From: an uncultured Eubacteriales bacterium
Lineage (GTDB): Bacteria; Bacillota; Clostridia; Peptostreptococcales; Anaerovoracaceae
Reading direction: 5' to 3'
DNA: 64,000 nt
NCBI GenBank assembly: GCA_902786815.1
Contig: CADADV010000009.1
Location: 50,680 to 114,679, forward strand
Below the pieces are notes generated by a model. It did no database searches. It saw nothing but the letters and a program-made list of their open reading frames with translations, and had not been told where the DNA came from. The position numbers and the translations under genes were made by a program. Below, one piece after another: positions 8,229 to 15,052 of the stretch (its first letter is position 1; each line of letters begins with the position of its first letter).

Positions 8229-8780
8229 ATGAATTACGAAGTAGATATTGCGGGAATGAAGAAAAGTCTCAAACTGTTTAAAGTGTCTGATGATCTGCAG
8301 ATCGCTGCGTTCATCCTCTACGGGGACGTAGGGATCACGATGCACGCCGCGAAGGAACTGCTGGCGCGCGCGCCGGAATTTGACATCATGCTGACATCGG
8401 CATCCAAAAGCATCCCGCTCATATATGAGATGGCGCGTCAGTCCGGGCAGAACGACTATATCGTCGCGCTGAAATCCCAGAAGGTTTACATGGGTGAGCC
8501 TCTGAGTGCGGACGTGAATTCGATCACCACATTCCAGCGCCAGAAGATCTTTGTTGGCGAAGATGATGTGGCGAAGATGAAGGGCAAGCGCGTGCTGATC
8601 GTGGATGACGTTATCAGCACAGGACAATCCCTCGCCGCACTTGAAAAACTGGCGAATAACGCCGGCGCGGAAATCGTCGGCAAGATGGCCGTCCTCGCTG
8701 AGGGCGACGCCTATGACAGGACTGACATTACAGTCCTCGGCAAGCTGCCGCTGTTTGATGGAGAAGGGAATCTGCTGTAG
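8229..8780 (+). CDS. Phosphoribosyltransferase, adenine-PRTase-like
   Basis: This 183-residue protein of the type I phosphoribosyltransferase fold carries the PRPP-binding motif VLIVDDVISTGQS about two thirds along. The upstream segment DIMLTSASKSIPLIYEMARQ resembles adenine phosphoribosyltransferases, where this helix lines the base pocket. I chose the second of two adjacent ATGs (8229) because GGAGG then sits six bases upstream. Purine-base salvage (base plus PRPP to nucleotide) is the likely role and fits the nearby nucleoside importer. Exact base specificity cannot be read from the sequence. The gene follows the surface protein on the same strand without an obvious terminator between them. 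Confidence 0.8.
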   Translation: MNYEVDIAGMKKSLKLFKVSDDLQIAAFILYGDVGITMHAAKELLARAPEFDIMLTSASKSIPLIYEMARQSGQNDYIVALKSQKVYMGEPLSADVNSITTFQRQKIFVGEDDVAKMKGKRVLIVDDVISTGQSLAALEKLANNAGAEIVGKMAVLAEGDAYDRTDITVLGKLPLFDGEGNLL

Positions 8781-8798
8781 TTCGCGGTCGGCGACTCG

Positions 8799-9446
8799 TT
8801 AGATGATCTCGAACAGTTCTTCCGGCTTTTGAATGATGAAATCGGGGGCTTCGCCTGGTGCGAAGTCCTCTTTTGTTTTGCCTGCGAGGGTGGCGCTCCA
8901 GCCCACGAGGATTGAGGGCACGCCGGCGTTGCGGGCGCAGAGGATGTCCAGGCGCGAGTCGCCCATCATGATCGCGTTTTCGGGCTTTGCGCTGAGCTTC
9001 TCCAATGCCTTGAAGATCGTATCCGGCGCAGGCTTGCCTTCTTTGATATCTTCGACTGCCACGATCGCGTCGAAGTATTTGTACAGATCGAAGTGTGACA
9101 GTGCCCGGTGCAGCGACTCGCTGAGGCGGGATGTCGCGATGCTCGTCCTGTATCCGCGGGCTTTGACTTCCGCCAGCATTTCCTCAACGCCGGGGAACAG
9201 GTGGATCATGTCCAGGAAGTGGTCCTTCTGCCAGTCCCGGTAGATTTTCACGGACTCCTCCTTGCTTACCTCCGGGAAGGAAGTCTCCATGCTGTATTCC
9301 AATGGCTCGCCGAAGGTGGAGAGAATGTATGTCAAGTCGCCCTCCTCGCCTCTCAGCGTTTTATATACATGCTGCCAGGAACCGATGATGACATCGTTCG
9401 TGTCCATGATGGTTCCGTCAAAGTCAAATAATACTGTGTCGATCAT
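8799..9446 (-). CDS. HAD-superfamily phosphatase, PpaX/Gph-like
   Basis: This is a 215-residue HAD hydrolase. Motif I is DFDGTIMDT (nucleophile Asp and acid/base Asp), motif II is SIATSR, motif III Lys lies in KEGKPAPD, and motif IV is MGDSRLDI. A helical cap lies between motifs I and II, as in subfamily I phosphatases such as pyrophosphatase PpaX and phosphoglycolate phosphatase. The start at 9446 is set by MIDTVLFDFDGT and the GGAGG upstream; the frame is open further upstream but without homology. It converges with the phosphoribosyltransferase gene. The substrate is unknown. Confidence 0.85.
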   Translation of the reverse strand: MIDTVLFDFDGTIMDTNDVIIGSWQHVYKTLRGEEGDLTYILSTFGEPLEYSMETSFPEVSKEESVKIYRDWQKDHFLDMIHLFPGVEEMLAEVKARGYRTSIATSRLSESLHRALSHFDLYKYFDAIVAVEDIKEGKPAPDTIFKALEKLSAKPENAIMMGDSRLDILCARNAGVPSILVGWSATLAGKTKEDFAPGEAPDFIIQKPEELFEII

Positions 9447-9561
9447 GTTATTTCCTCCGTGCATCCTATTGTAGCACCTATTGTAGCAAATTGCAGTTGC
9501 GGCCGCCACACAAATGAATAACATCGCGAAACGAATACGATCACAGTTGGTTGCAGCACCA

Positions 9562-10347
9562 TCATACGAGGAAAGTCTGGATCAGCTGATCGATCTGCGC
9601 AGTATTAAAAGGATTCATCGCGGTTTCATATGTTACGATCAGATTCTTTCCTATGATGATGCCATTCTTCGCATATGTGTTGAGCTTGAACATGTTGTCT
9701 TCAAGATAGTCCGGGTCGTCGAGCAAGCCAAAATGCTCCCAGAAAAATGTCTTTCGCCTGCGGAGATTCAGAATGCAAAAGTCAGGATAAAACACATGTC
9801 TGCCAAGAATCAATGGCGTTTCAAATTGATAGACGAGCTGGTCCATGTAAAGGTGGTCTGCAATCAAAACCTCCGCTCGCGATCTGACTAGATCTCCTTT
9901 TTTCGTTTTCAGATCGGTTCTTGGCTTCCCCTCGGAACGCGGCGGATGTTCTCGTTTCCATTTCTCGATGAACTGCTCCTCCGTTAAGCGTATCGGATGT
10001 ACGAGCTTTTGTCTTTGCTGCGAAAGGTTGCCGAAGCAATCCTCCGCAGGAGACTTCTTACTATAGAAGTTCTGCGCGTGCCGCAATGCATTCAGCTCTG
10101 CCTTTGCGGAGGCGAGGACCTTTTGATCATATGATTTCTGTGCCAGCTCACGCGCAGTCACTATTTCACTCTTTGGCAAATAAATGCCGTCACTGTTAGC
10201 TTCCATCACCATATAATAGCGGTCTCCCCCTTTCCGGGCGTGGATCTTAAGCGCCCCTTCAGGTGCGCATGCTAACGCTTTTTCTTTCTCGGATATGATT
10301 CTCTCCAGCTCCTTTATTCTGTTGTTGATGTTATTCTCTAACCACAT
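9562..10347 (-). CDS. Uncharacterised PD-(D/E)XK-like protein (paralogue of the 25046 gene)
   Basis: This is a 261-residue protein with an N-terminal coiled-coil-like helix (about 5-30) and a small beta-rich module (GALKIHARKGGDRYYMVME, then ARELAQKSYDQKVL). The C-terminal part has the spacing of a PD-(D/E)XK nuclease: RSRAE (helix Glu), then YQFETPL, then YPDFCI (Asp), then FFWEHFGLL (Glu in the core strand). WEH in place of ExK is an atypical active site. The 25046-26050 product shares the same ordered blocks. Similar uncharacterised proteins are, to my recollection, common in gut Firmicutes. RBS GGGGGA precedes the ATG. A palindrome array lies about 345 bp upstream. Nuclease activity is an inference. 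Confidence 0.65.
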   Translation of the reverse strand: MWLENNINNRIKELERIISEKEKALACAPEGALKIHARKGGDRYYMVMEANSDGIYLPKSEIVTARELAQKSYDQKVLASAKAELNALRHAQNFYSKKSPAEDCFGNLSQQRQKLVHPIRLTEEQFIEKWKREHPPRSEGKPRTDLKTKKGDLVRSRAEVLIADHLYMDQLVYQFETPLILGRHVFYPDFCILNLRRRKTFFWEHFGLLDDPDYLEDNMFKLNTYAKNGIIIGKNLIVTYETAMNPFNTAQIDQLIQTFLV

Positions 10348-10691
10348 TTGTATCCCCCGTTTCTTCTTATGCCTGTAACTTTCAGCCTTACTATAAGACT
10401 ATAAACGCCGGTCTCATTGAGTTGTAATTATTTACATGAATACCATATTTTGTCATTTCTGTCAAGCGGTATCTTCCTCTGGCATGTGGATAACATCGCA
10501 CACAGCCTGCCGCCCAACGGCCGAGCCCCTCGCGAACGCTCGGCAGGGGCGTTGGTTGTGCACGAGTTACCCACAAGCCACCCTTTTGCTGCACTTGTTC
10601 TCTTGCGATGTGGCAATGAGCGCACTAGTGCAGTATCCCCGACGTTCACTCGACGTTCAGACTGCATTTTTTCTCTGATGCACTGGCGTTG
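10348..10691. other. Intergenic, no gene seen; one 38-bp palindromic element
   Basis: No reading frame here is convincing on either strand. At 10516-10553 a 38-bp element has AACG and CGTT at its ends and CCGAGC/GCTCGG arms inside, so it can fold as a hairpin. It could be a terminator-like or REP-like element, but no T-run follows. Confidence 0.5.
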
Positions 10692-10955
10692 TGTCCCGAT
10701 TCTCAGAAAATCAAAAAAGGGGCTACTGATTATCCTATGACAATCACCCCGAATTTGTTTTTCGGTAAATCAGGGCTACTTGTTCTGCTTCAACACACTT
10801 CAAGCACAAGCTTGATTGACCCTTAATTACGAAATACGATAACTGGGGCTAACCACCGTCTTGCGAAATCACCCCGAATCGCAGCAATTGCAAATCGGGG
10901 TAACTGAACTATAACAAACGATAGCCCCAAATGACGCTTATATAAAATCGGGGCA
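10692..10955. repeat. Array of five 34-bp palindromic units (family 2, CCCC...GGGGCTA)
   Basis: Units of exactly 34 bp start at 10692, 10745, 10818, 10870 and 10922. Each has a left arm like (G/C)ACCCCGAAT and a right arm like AATCGGGGCTA, with a divergent centre. The start spacings are 53, 73, 52 and 52 bp, close to 5 and 7 helical turns. The array lies upstream of the PD-(D/E)XK-like gene and downstream of the decarboxylase gene's terminator. Confidence 0.8.
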
Positions 10956-10973
10956 CATCCGCCAGGCAACAGG

Positions 10974-11104
10974 CGCTGGGGCGAATACAAACTGGTGCCG
11001 GGGCGGGCAGACGCTGGCGCTGAAACAGACATACGCCGGCGCTGGGACGGGCAGACGCTGGCGCTGGGGCGGATACAAGCTGGTGCCGGGGCGGCAGACG
11101 CTGG
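10974..11104. repeat. Tandem repeat, three GC-rich units of 44, 44 and 43 bp
   Basis: Units at 10974-11017, 11018-11061 and 11062-11104 share the tail GGGCAGACGCTGG. Units 1 and 3 are nearly identical and unit 2 is more diverged. The repeat begins 18 bp after the palindrome array. The minus-strand frame across it (Ala/Pro/Ser-rich) is a low-complexity artefact. Confidence 0.85.
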
Positions 11105-11156
11105 TGTCTGCAGTGGATCCAACTGCGCTGACAGCCACTGTGATGTGCGCAACGAA

Positions 11157-11187
11157 AAACCCGGCATCTGAGGGAATGTGCCGGGTT
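11157..11187 (-). terminator. Terminator of the decarboxylase beta-subunit gene
   Basis: AAACCCGGCA pairs with TGCCGGGTTT around a short loop and is followed on the minus strand by T residues. It begins about 55 bp past the stop codon at 11242. Confidence 0.85.
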
Positions 11188-11241
11188 TTCCTAGTGTATA
11201 AAAATGATTGTAGAGATTATCTCTGATTAATATGCACCTGA

Positions 11242-12408
11242 TTAATATGAACCATACATGCAGAGCATGACGCCGGCGGCTACACCGGAGCCGATAACGC
11301 CTGCGACGTTCGGTCCCATGGCGTGCATCAGCAGGAAGTTGGTTGGGTTCGCCTTTTGACCCTGTACCTGCGATACACGGGCTGCCATTGGTACGGCGGA
11401 TACACCTGCCGATCCAATGAGCGGATTGATTGGCGTCCTCGAGAAGACGTTCATGATCTTGGCGATAAGTACGCCGCCTGCTGTACCGAAGCAGAATGCC
11501 AGGACGCCGAGGATAACGATCTTGATCGTTGCCCAGGTCAGGAATGTTTCACCTGTTGCCGAAGCGCCTACGCAGGTACCGAGCAGGATAACGAGTATAT
11601 TCGAGAGAGCGTTCGAGGAGGTGTCGGACAGACGAGCTGTTCTGCCGCTTTCCTTGAACAGGTTGCCCATCATCAGCATACCGATCAGCGGTGCTACTGC
11701 CGGAAGCAGCAGAGCGATTACGATGGTAACTGCGATCGGGAACAGGATCTTTTCTCTCTGGGATACTGTTCTCAGCTGTTCCATCTTGAGCTCACGTTCA
11801 TGCTGCGTTGTCAGGGCTTTCATAATAGGCGGCTGTATGATCGGTACGAGGGCCATATACGAGTACGCCGCTACTGCGATCGGGCCTACCAAATGGTCTG
11901 CCAGTTTCGTTGTGAGGTAGATCGCTGTAGGACCGTCCGCTCCTCCGATGATGCCGATGGAACCGGCTTCCTGCGCATTGAATCCCAGTGCGATCGCTGA
12001 GAAGAATGCAAAGAAGATTCCCAGCTGGGCAGCCGCACCCATGAGCAGCGACTTCGGGTTCGCAATGAGCGGACCAAAGTCTGTCATAGCGCCTACGCCC
12101 AGGAAGATCAACGATGGCAAGACAGGTTTCAGCATATAGAATATGGAGAAAATACCTGCGTCCGCAAGTTCATTGGAGTTTACTACCCCCTCGTGGACAA
12201 CTTCGTTGATGAAGATCCCTGTCATCGGCAGGTTCGACAAAAGCATGCCGAATGCGATCGGAACCAGAAGCAAAGGCTCGAAGCCATGTCTGATTGCCAG
12301 ATACAGGAAGAACAGTGATACCACGATCATGATACCGCTCTGGTACGTGAAGTTTGCAACTCCAGTCGATTCCCAGAACCTAAGTAAAGTTTCGCCTACT
12401 GCATCCAT
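11242..12408 (-). CDS. Sodium-translocating decarboxylase, beta subunit (GcdB/OadB/MmdB family)
   Basis: This is a 388-residue polytopic membrane protein. Conserved family blocks are present: GVGAMTDFGPLIANP, then GFNAQEAGSIGIIGGADGPTAIY (the Asp-containing ion-binding region), and near the C-terminus NPLIGSAGVSAVPMAARVSQ and the closing NFLLMHAMGPNVAGVIGS. The beta subunit decarboxylates carboxybiotin and exports Na+. It is a single-gene unit with its own promoter and terminator. No biotin carrier, carboxyltransferase or gamma/delta subunit gene is nearby, so partners must be encoded elsewhere. Which acid (glutaconate, methylmalonate or oxaloacetate) is involved cannot be told from this subunit. 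Confidence 0.92.
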   Translation of the reverse strand: MDAVGETLLRFWESTGVANFTYQSGIMIVVSLFFLYLAIRHGFEPLLLVPIAFGMLLSNLPMTGIFINEVVHEGVVNSNELADAGIFSIFYMLKPVLPSLIFLGVGAMTDFGPLIANPKSLLMGAAAQLGIFFAFFSAIALGFNAQEAGSIGIIGGADGPTAIYLTTKLADHLVGPIAVAAYSYMALVPIIQPPIMKALTTQHERELKMEQLRTVSQREKILFPIAVTIVIALLLPAVAPLIGMLMMGNLFKESGRTARLSDTSSNALSNILVILLGTCVGASATGETFLTWATIKIVILGVLAFCFGTAGGVLIAKIMNVFSRTPINPLIGSAGVSAVPMAARVSQVQGQKANPTNFLLMHAMGPNVAGVIGSGVAAGVMLCMYGSY

Positions 12409-12495
12409 AAAATTAGCTCTCCTTTTTTATGCGATTCTGTGTGCGTTGCCTTTGCACGCAACACGACAAAGCGATGCTGGCGCATCACCGATAAA

Positions 12496-12524
12496 ATAGT
12501 AACACACTGCCCATTTTGATACAA
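12496..12524 (-). promoter_or_regulatory. Promoter of the decarboxylase beta-subunit gene
   Basis: TTGTAT (12524-12519), a 17-bp spacer and TACTAT (12501-12496) on the minus strand. The leader is about 80 nt and contains a small GTTGC/GCAAC hairpin. Confidence 0.6.
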
Positions 12525-12571
12525 GTTGTAATTTGATGTTTTACTCTCAAAATACTGTATACATTACATCA

Positions 12572-12606
12572 GGATATTTGATGGATACTTCGATGAATAC
12601 TTCGAT
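12572..12606. repeat. Short 12-bp tandem repeat after the ClC gene
   Basis: GGATATTTGAT, GGATACTTCGAT and GAATACTTCGAT lie head to tail directly past the ClC stop codon. ACATCAGGA also occurs on both sides (12566 and inside the ClC 3' end), suggesting a local duplication of the gene end. Confidence 0.7.
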
Positions 12607-12616
12607 GGATAGGATA

Positions 12617-13915
12617 CTACATCAGGAACTTCGATGCGGGCTTCAGGAATTGTCTCTGGACATCCTGCTCGCTGTACAGTCCCCCGCGGCCCGACAGGAA
12701 GTGGGCCATGCAGGCTGCGATGGCGAAGTACAGAGCCATCTCGCCGCTCAGGCAGATCGCCTCCAGGCCGTAGATAAAGACAGCGATCGGACAGTTGGTC
12801 ACGGATGCCAGCGCCCCGACGATCCCGATGGCAGCGGCCAGCGAGGGGTCCAGTCCGATCAGGCATCCGGCGGAGAAGCATCCGGTCGCCCCGATGAAGA
12901 TCATCGGCGCGATCTCGCCGCCCCGGATCCCGCAGCCCAGCGTAAACGCCGTCAGCATCAGTTTCCAGAGAAATGCCAGCATGGCGCTGTGTCCGTCCAG
13001 GGTCTCTTCCACATAGGAAAACCCGATGCCGTTGCAGTTCGTATGTCCCAGGATCTGCGTCAGCGCGATGACAAGGATCGCGCCGGTGATCACGCGCAGG
13101 TACTTATTCCCGACCGCTTCAAAACCCTTCGTGGTGATTTTGCGCACGAAGCAGTACAGTCTGCCGATGAGCATCGCCGCAAAAGCAATCGCGAGGACTT
13201 TGAGCAGGATACCGGGCGTGATGCCGGTGACCGTCAGATGCGCCGCAGCTTCGGCAGCGGACTGACTGCCCGCCTCCGTTTCGCCGCCTGTGAAATGACC
13301 GTGAAAATCGATATACGAAACGTCCGCGGCGCGGGCAATGCCCCACGTGATGAATGCCGTCATCAGCGTCGGTATCACATACACCCATTTCCGGTACTGC
13401 AAAACCAGCACCTCCACGCCGAATACCGCGCCGGCGAGAGGTGCGTTCAGGATCCCAGTGAAGCCCGCTGCGATGCCGCAGGCCAGCAGGAGCTCCGCCG
13501 GCGGCATGAGACGCCGCAGCGGCGCGAACTTTTCTCCTATAATGACGGCAAGCCCGCCGCCGATTTGCAGGGCCGATCCGACTCTGCCCACGGAGCCGCC
13601 TGTCAGATAAGCCAGGCACGTACTGACCGCGATCAGCGGCGCGATCCAGAATGAAAGCTTCCGCTCCCCGCGCATGTGCCGGAAGAGCGCATCCATGCAG
13701 AGGTCATCGTCCTTCCTGTACTCGTCGTAAAGGAGCACGACCAGAATGCCGGCCAGCGGCAGCGCGAAGATCAGCTTCTCGTGATCGTGGAACACGTTGT
13801 CGCACGTCATCGTCAGCCAACTGAAAAAAACGCAGGCGCCGCCGCAGACTATTCCGCAGCAGACGCCCGTCAGGATTCCTGTTATCAATTGTTTTGACCG
13901 GCTTTCCTGTGTCAT
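12617..13915 (-). CDS. ClC-family anion channel/transporter lacking the gating glutamate
   Basis: This is a 432-residue membrane protein of the voltage-gated chloride channel family. The second selectivity segment reads GGSVGRVGSALQIGG (residues 106-120), the equivalent of GREGP in exchangers, and Val112 replaces the gating Glu. The third segment is present as GCGIRGGEIAPMIFIGATG. The first GSGIP motif is not recognisable. In animal ClC-K channels the same position is Val and the proteins behave as channels. Exchange of Cl- or F- for H+ is therefore unlikely by the usual Glu pathway, though this is inference. The gene is the last of a minus-strand run corC-like, secA, prfB, clc, 30 bp after prfB. 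Confidence 0.85.
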   Translation of the reverse strand: MTQESRSKQLITGILTGVCCGIVCGGACVFFSWLTMTCDNVFHDHEKLIFALPLAGILVVLLYDEYRKDDDLCMDALFRHMRGERKLSFWIAPLIAVSTCLAYLTGGSVGRVGSALQIGGGLAVIIGEKFAPLRRLMPPAELLLACGIAAGFTGILNAPLAGAVFGVEVLVLQYRKWVYVIPTLMTAFITWGIARAADVSYIDFHGHFTGGETEAGSQSAAEAAAHLTVTGITPGILLKVLAIAFAAMLIGRLYCFVRKITTKGFEAVGNKYLRVITGAILVIALTQILGHTNCNGIGFSYVEETLDGHSAMLAFLWKLMLTAFTLGCGIRGGEIAPMIFIGATGCFSAGCLIGLDPSLAAAIGIVGALASVTNCPIAVFIYGLEAICLSGEMALYFAIAACMAHFLSGRGGLYSEQDVQRQFLKPASKFLM

Positions 13916-13945
13916 GTGTTTCGCCTTGAGTTGTTTCGCTTTAAG

Positions 13946-15043
13946 TTATTTCGCTTTGAGTTTCTCGTTGATGAAGTAGTCCAGGTCTCCGTCCATGACT
14001 GCCTGCACATTGCCGACTTCCGCGCCGGTCCGGTGGTCTTTGACCATGGTGTAGGGCTGGAAGACATAGGAGCGGATCTGGCTTCCCCAGGTGATCTGGT
14101 TGTAGTCGCCCTTCAGCTCGTTAAGCGATTCCTTCTCTTCTTTTTCTTTGAGTTCAATCAGCTTGGACATGAGCATCTTCATGGCGAACTCGCGGTTCTG
14201 GATCTGGGAGCGCTCGTTCTGGCACGTTACGACGATGTGGGTCGGAAGGTGCGTGATACGGACTGCGGAGTCTGTCATGTTGACGTGCTGTCCGCCGGCT
14301 CCGCTGGACCGGTAGGTGTCGATGCGCAGGTCTTCCGGATTGATCTCGACCGTCGTGTCGTATTCGATCTCCGGCGTCACATCCAGCGACGCGAATGAGG
14401 TGTGTCTGCGGGCGGAAGAGTCGAACGGCGAGATGCGCACCAGACGGTGCACGCCCTTCTCGTTCTTCAGGTAACCGTAAGCGTAATCGCCTTCGACAAA
14501 GACCGTCGCGCTCTTGATGCCGGCTTCTGTGTCATCGTTCATATCCATGATCTTCGCCTTGAAGCCCCGCTTCTCACACCAGCGCAGATACATACGCAAA
14601 AGCATCTCGGCCCAGTCCATGGCCTCGGTGCCGCCGCTGCCTGCGTGGATCGAAATGATGGCGTTGTTCTCGTCGTACTTCTCATTGAGGAGCGTCTTCA
14701 GCATCAGGTTTTCGAGGTCCTTCTCCAGAGTCTCCTTCTCGGATTTCGCCTCCAGCGCGGTCTCCTCGTCATCCATTTCCTCCGCCATCTCGATCATGAC
14801 CTTCAGGTCTTCCAGGGAGGTGTTCAGCCTGTCGAGCTCGCCCAGCTTGTCCTCGATGGACTTCTTTGACTTCATGACCTTCTGCGCCTTTTCCTGGTCT
14901 TCCCAGAAACCCGGCTGCATCGTCTGCTCATCCAGCTTCGCAAGTTCTTCCTTTAATGTATCCGTACCAAGCGCAGCATCCGCCTCCTCCAGCGAACGCT
15001 CCAGCTCCGGAATTTCCAACTTCAGTTCGTCTAACAGTATCAT
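13946..15043 (-). CDS. prfB: Peptide chain release factor 2
   Basis: RF2 is 365 residues here; it releases peptides at UGA and UAA. The catalytic GGQ is in SSGAGGQHVNMTDSAVRITH. An N-terminal helical domain (PGFWEDQEKAQKVMK) precedes the anticodon-recognition and peptidyl-hydrolase domains. In many bacteria an in-frame UGA near codon 25 forces a +1 frameshift that autoregulates RF2. Here the reading frame is continuous across that site (SLEEADAALGTDTLKEEL), so the mechanism is absent. The start is the ATG at 15043 preceded by AGGAGACATAG. secA ends 9 bp upstream, so the two are probably co-transcribed. Confidence 0.95.
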   Translation of the reverse strand: MILLDELKLEIPELERSLEEADAALGTDTLKEELAKLDEQTMQPGFWEDQEKAQKVMKSKKSIEDKLGELDRLNTSLEDLKVMIEMAEEMDDEETALEAKSEKETLEKDLENLMLKTLLNEKYDENNAIISIHAGSGGTEAMDWAEMLLRMYLRWCEKRGFKAKIMDMNDDTEAGIKSATVFVEGDYAYGYLKNEKGVHRLVRISPFDSSARRHTSFASLDVTPEIEYDTTVEINPEDLRIDTYRSSGAGGQHVNMTDSAVRITHLPTHIVVTCQNERSQIQNREFAMKMLMSKLIELKEKEEKESLNELKGDYNQITWGSQIRSYVFQPYTMVKDHRTGAEVGNVQAVMDGDLDYFINEKLKAK

Positions 15044-15052
15044 CTATGTCTC

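Noticed and set aside
9438-9524. Longer start for the HAD phosphatase at 9524
   Set aside because: The extra 26 residues have no family match, whereas MIDTVLFDFDGT has the right length and a GGAGG site.
10823-11167. Minus-strand frame rich in Ala, Pro, Ser and Arg
   Set aside because: It is simply the translation of the 44-bp tandem repeat plus the palindrome array. It has no ribosome site and no family resemblance.
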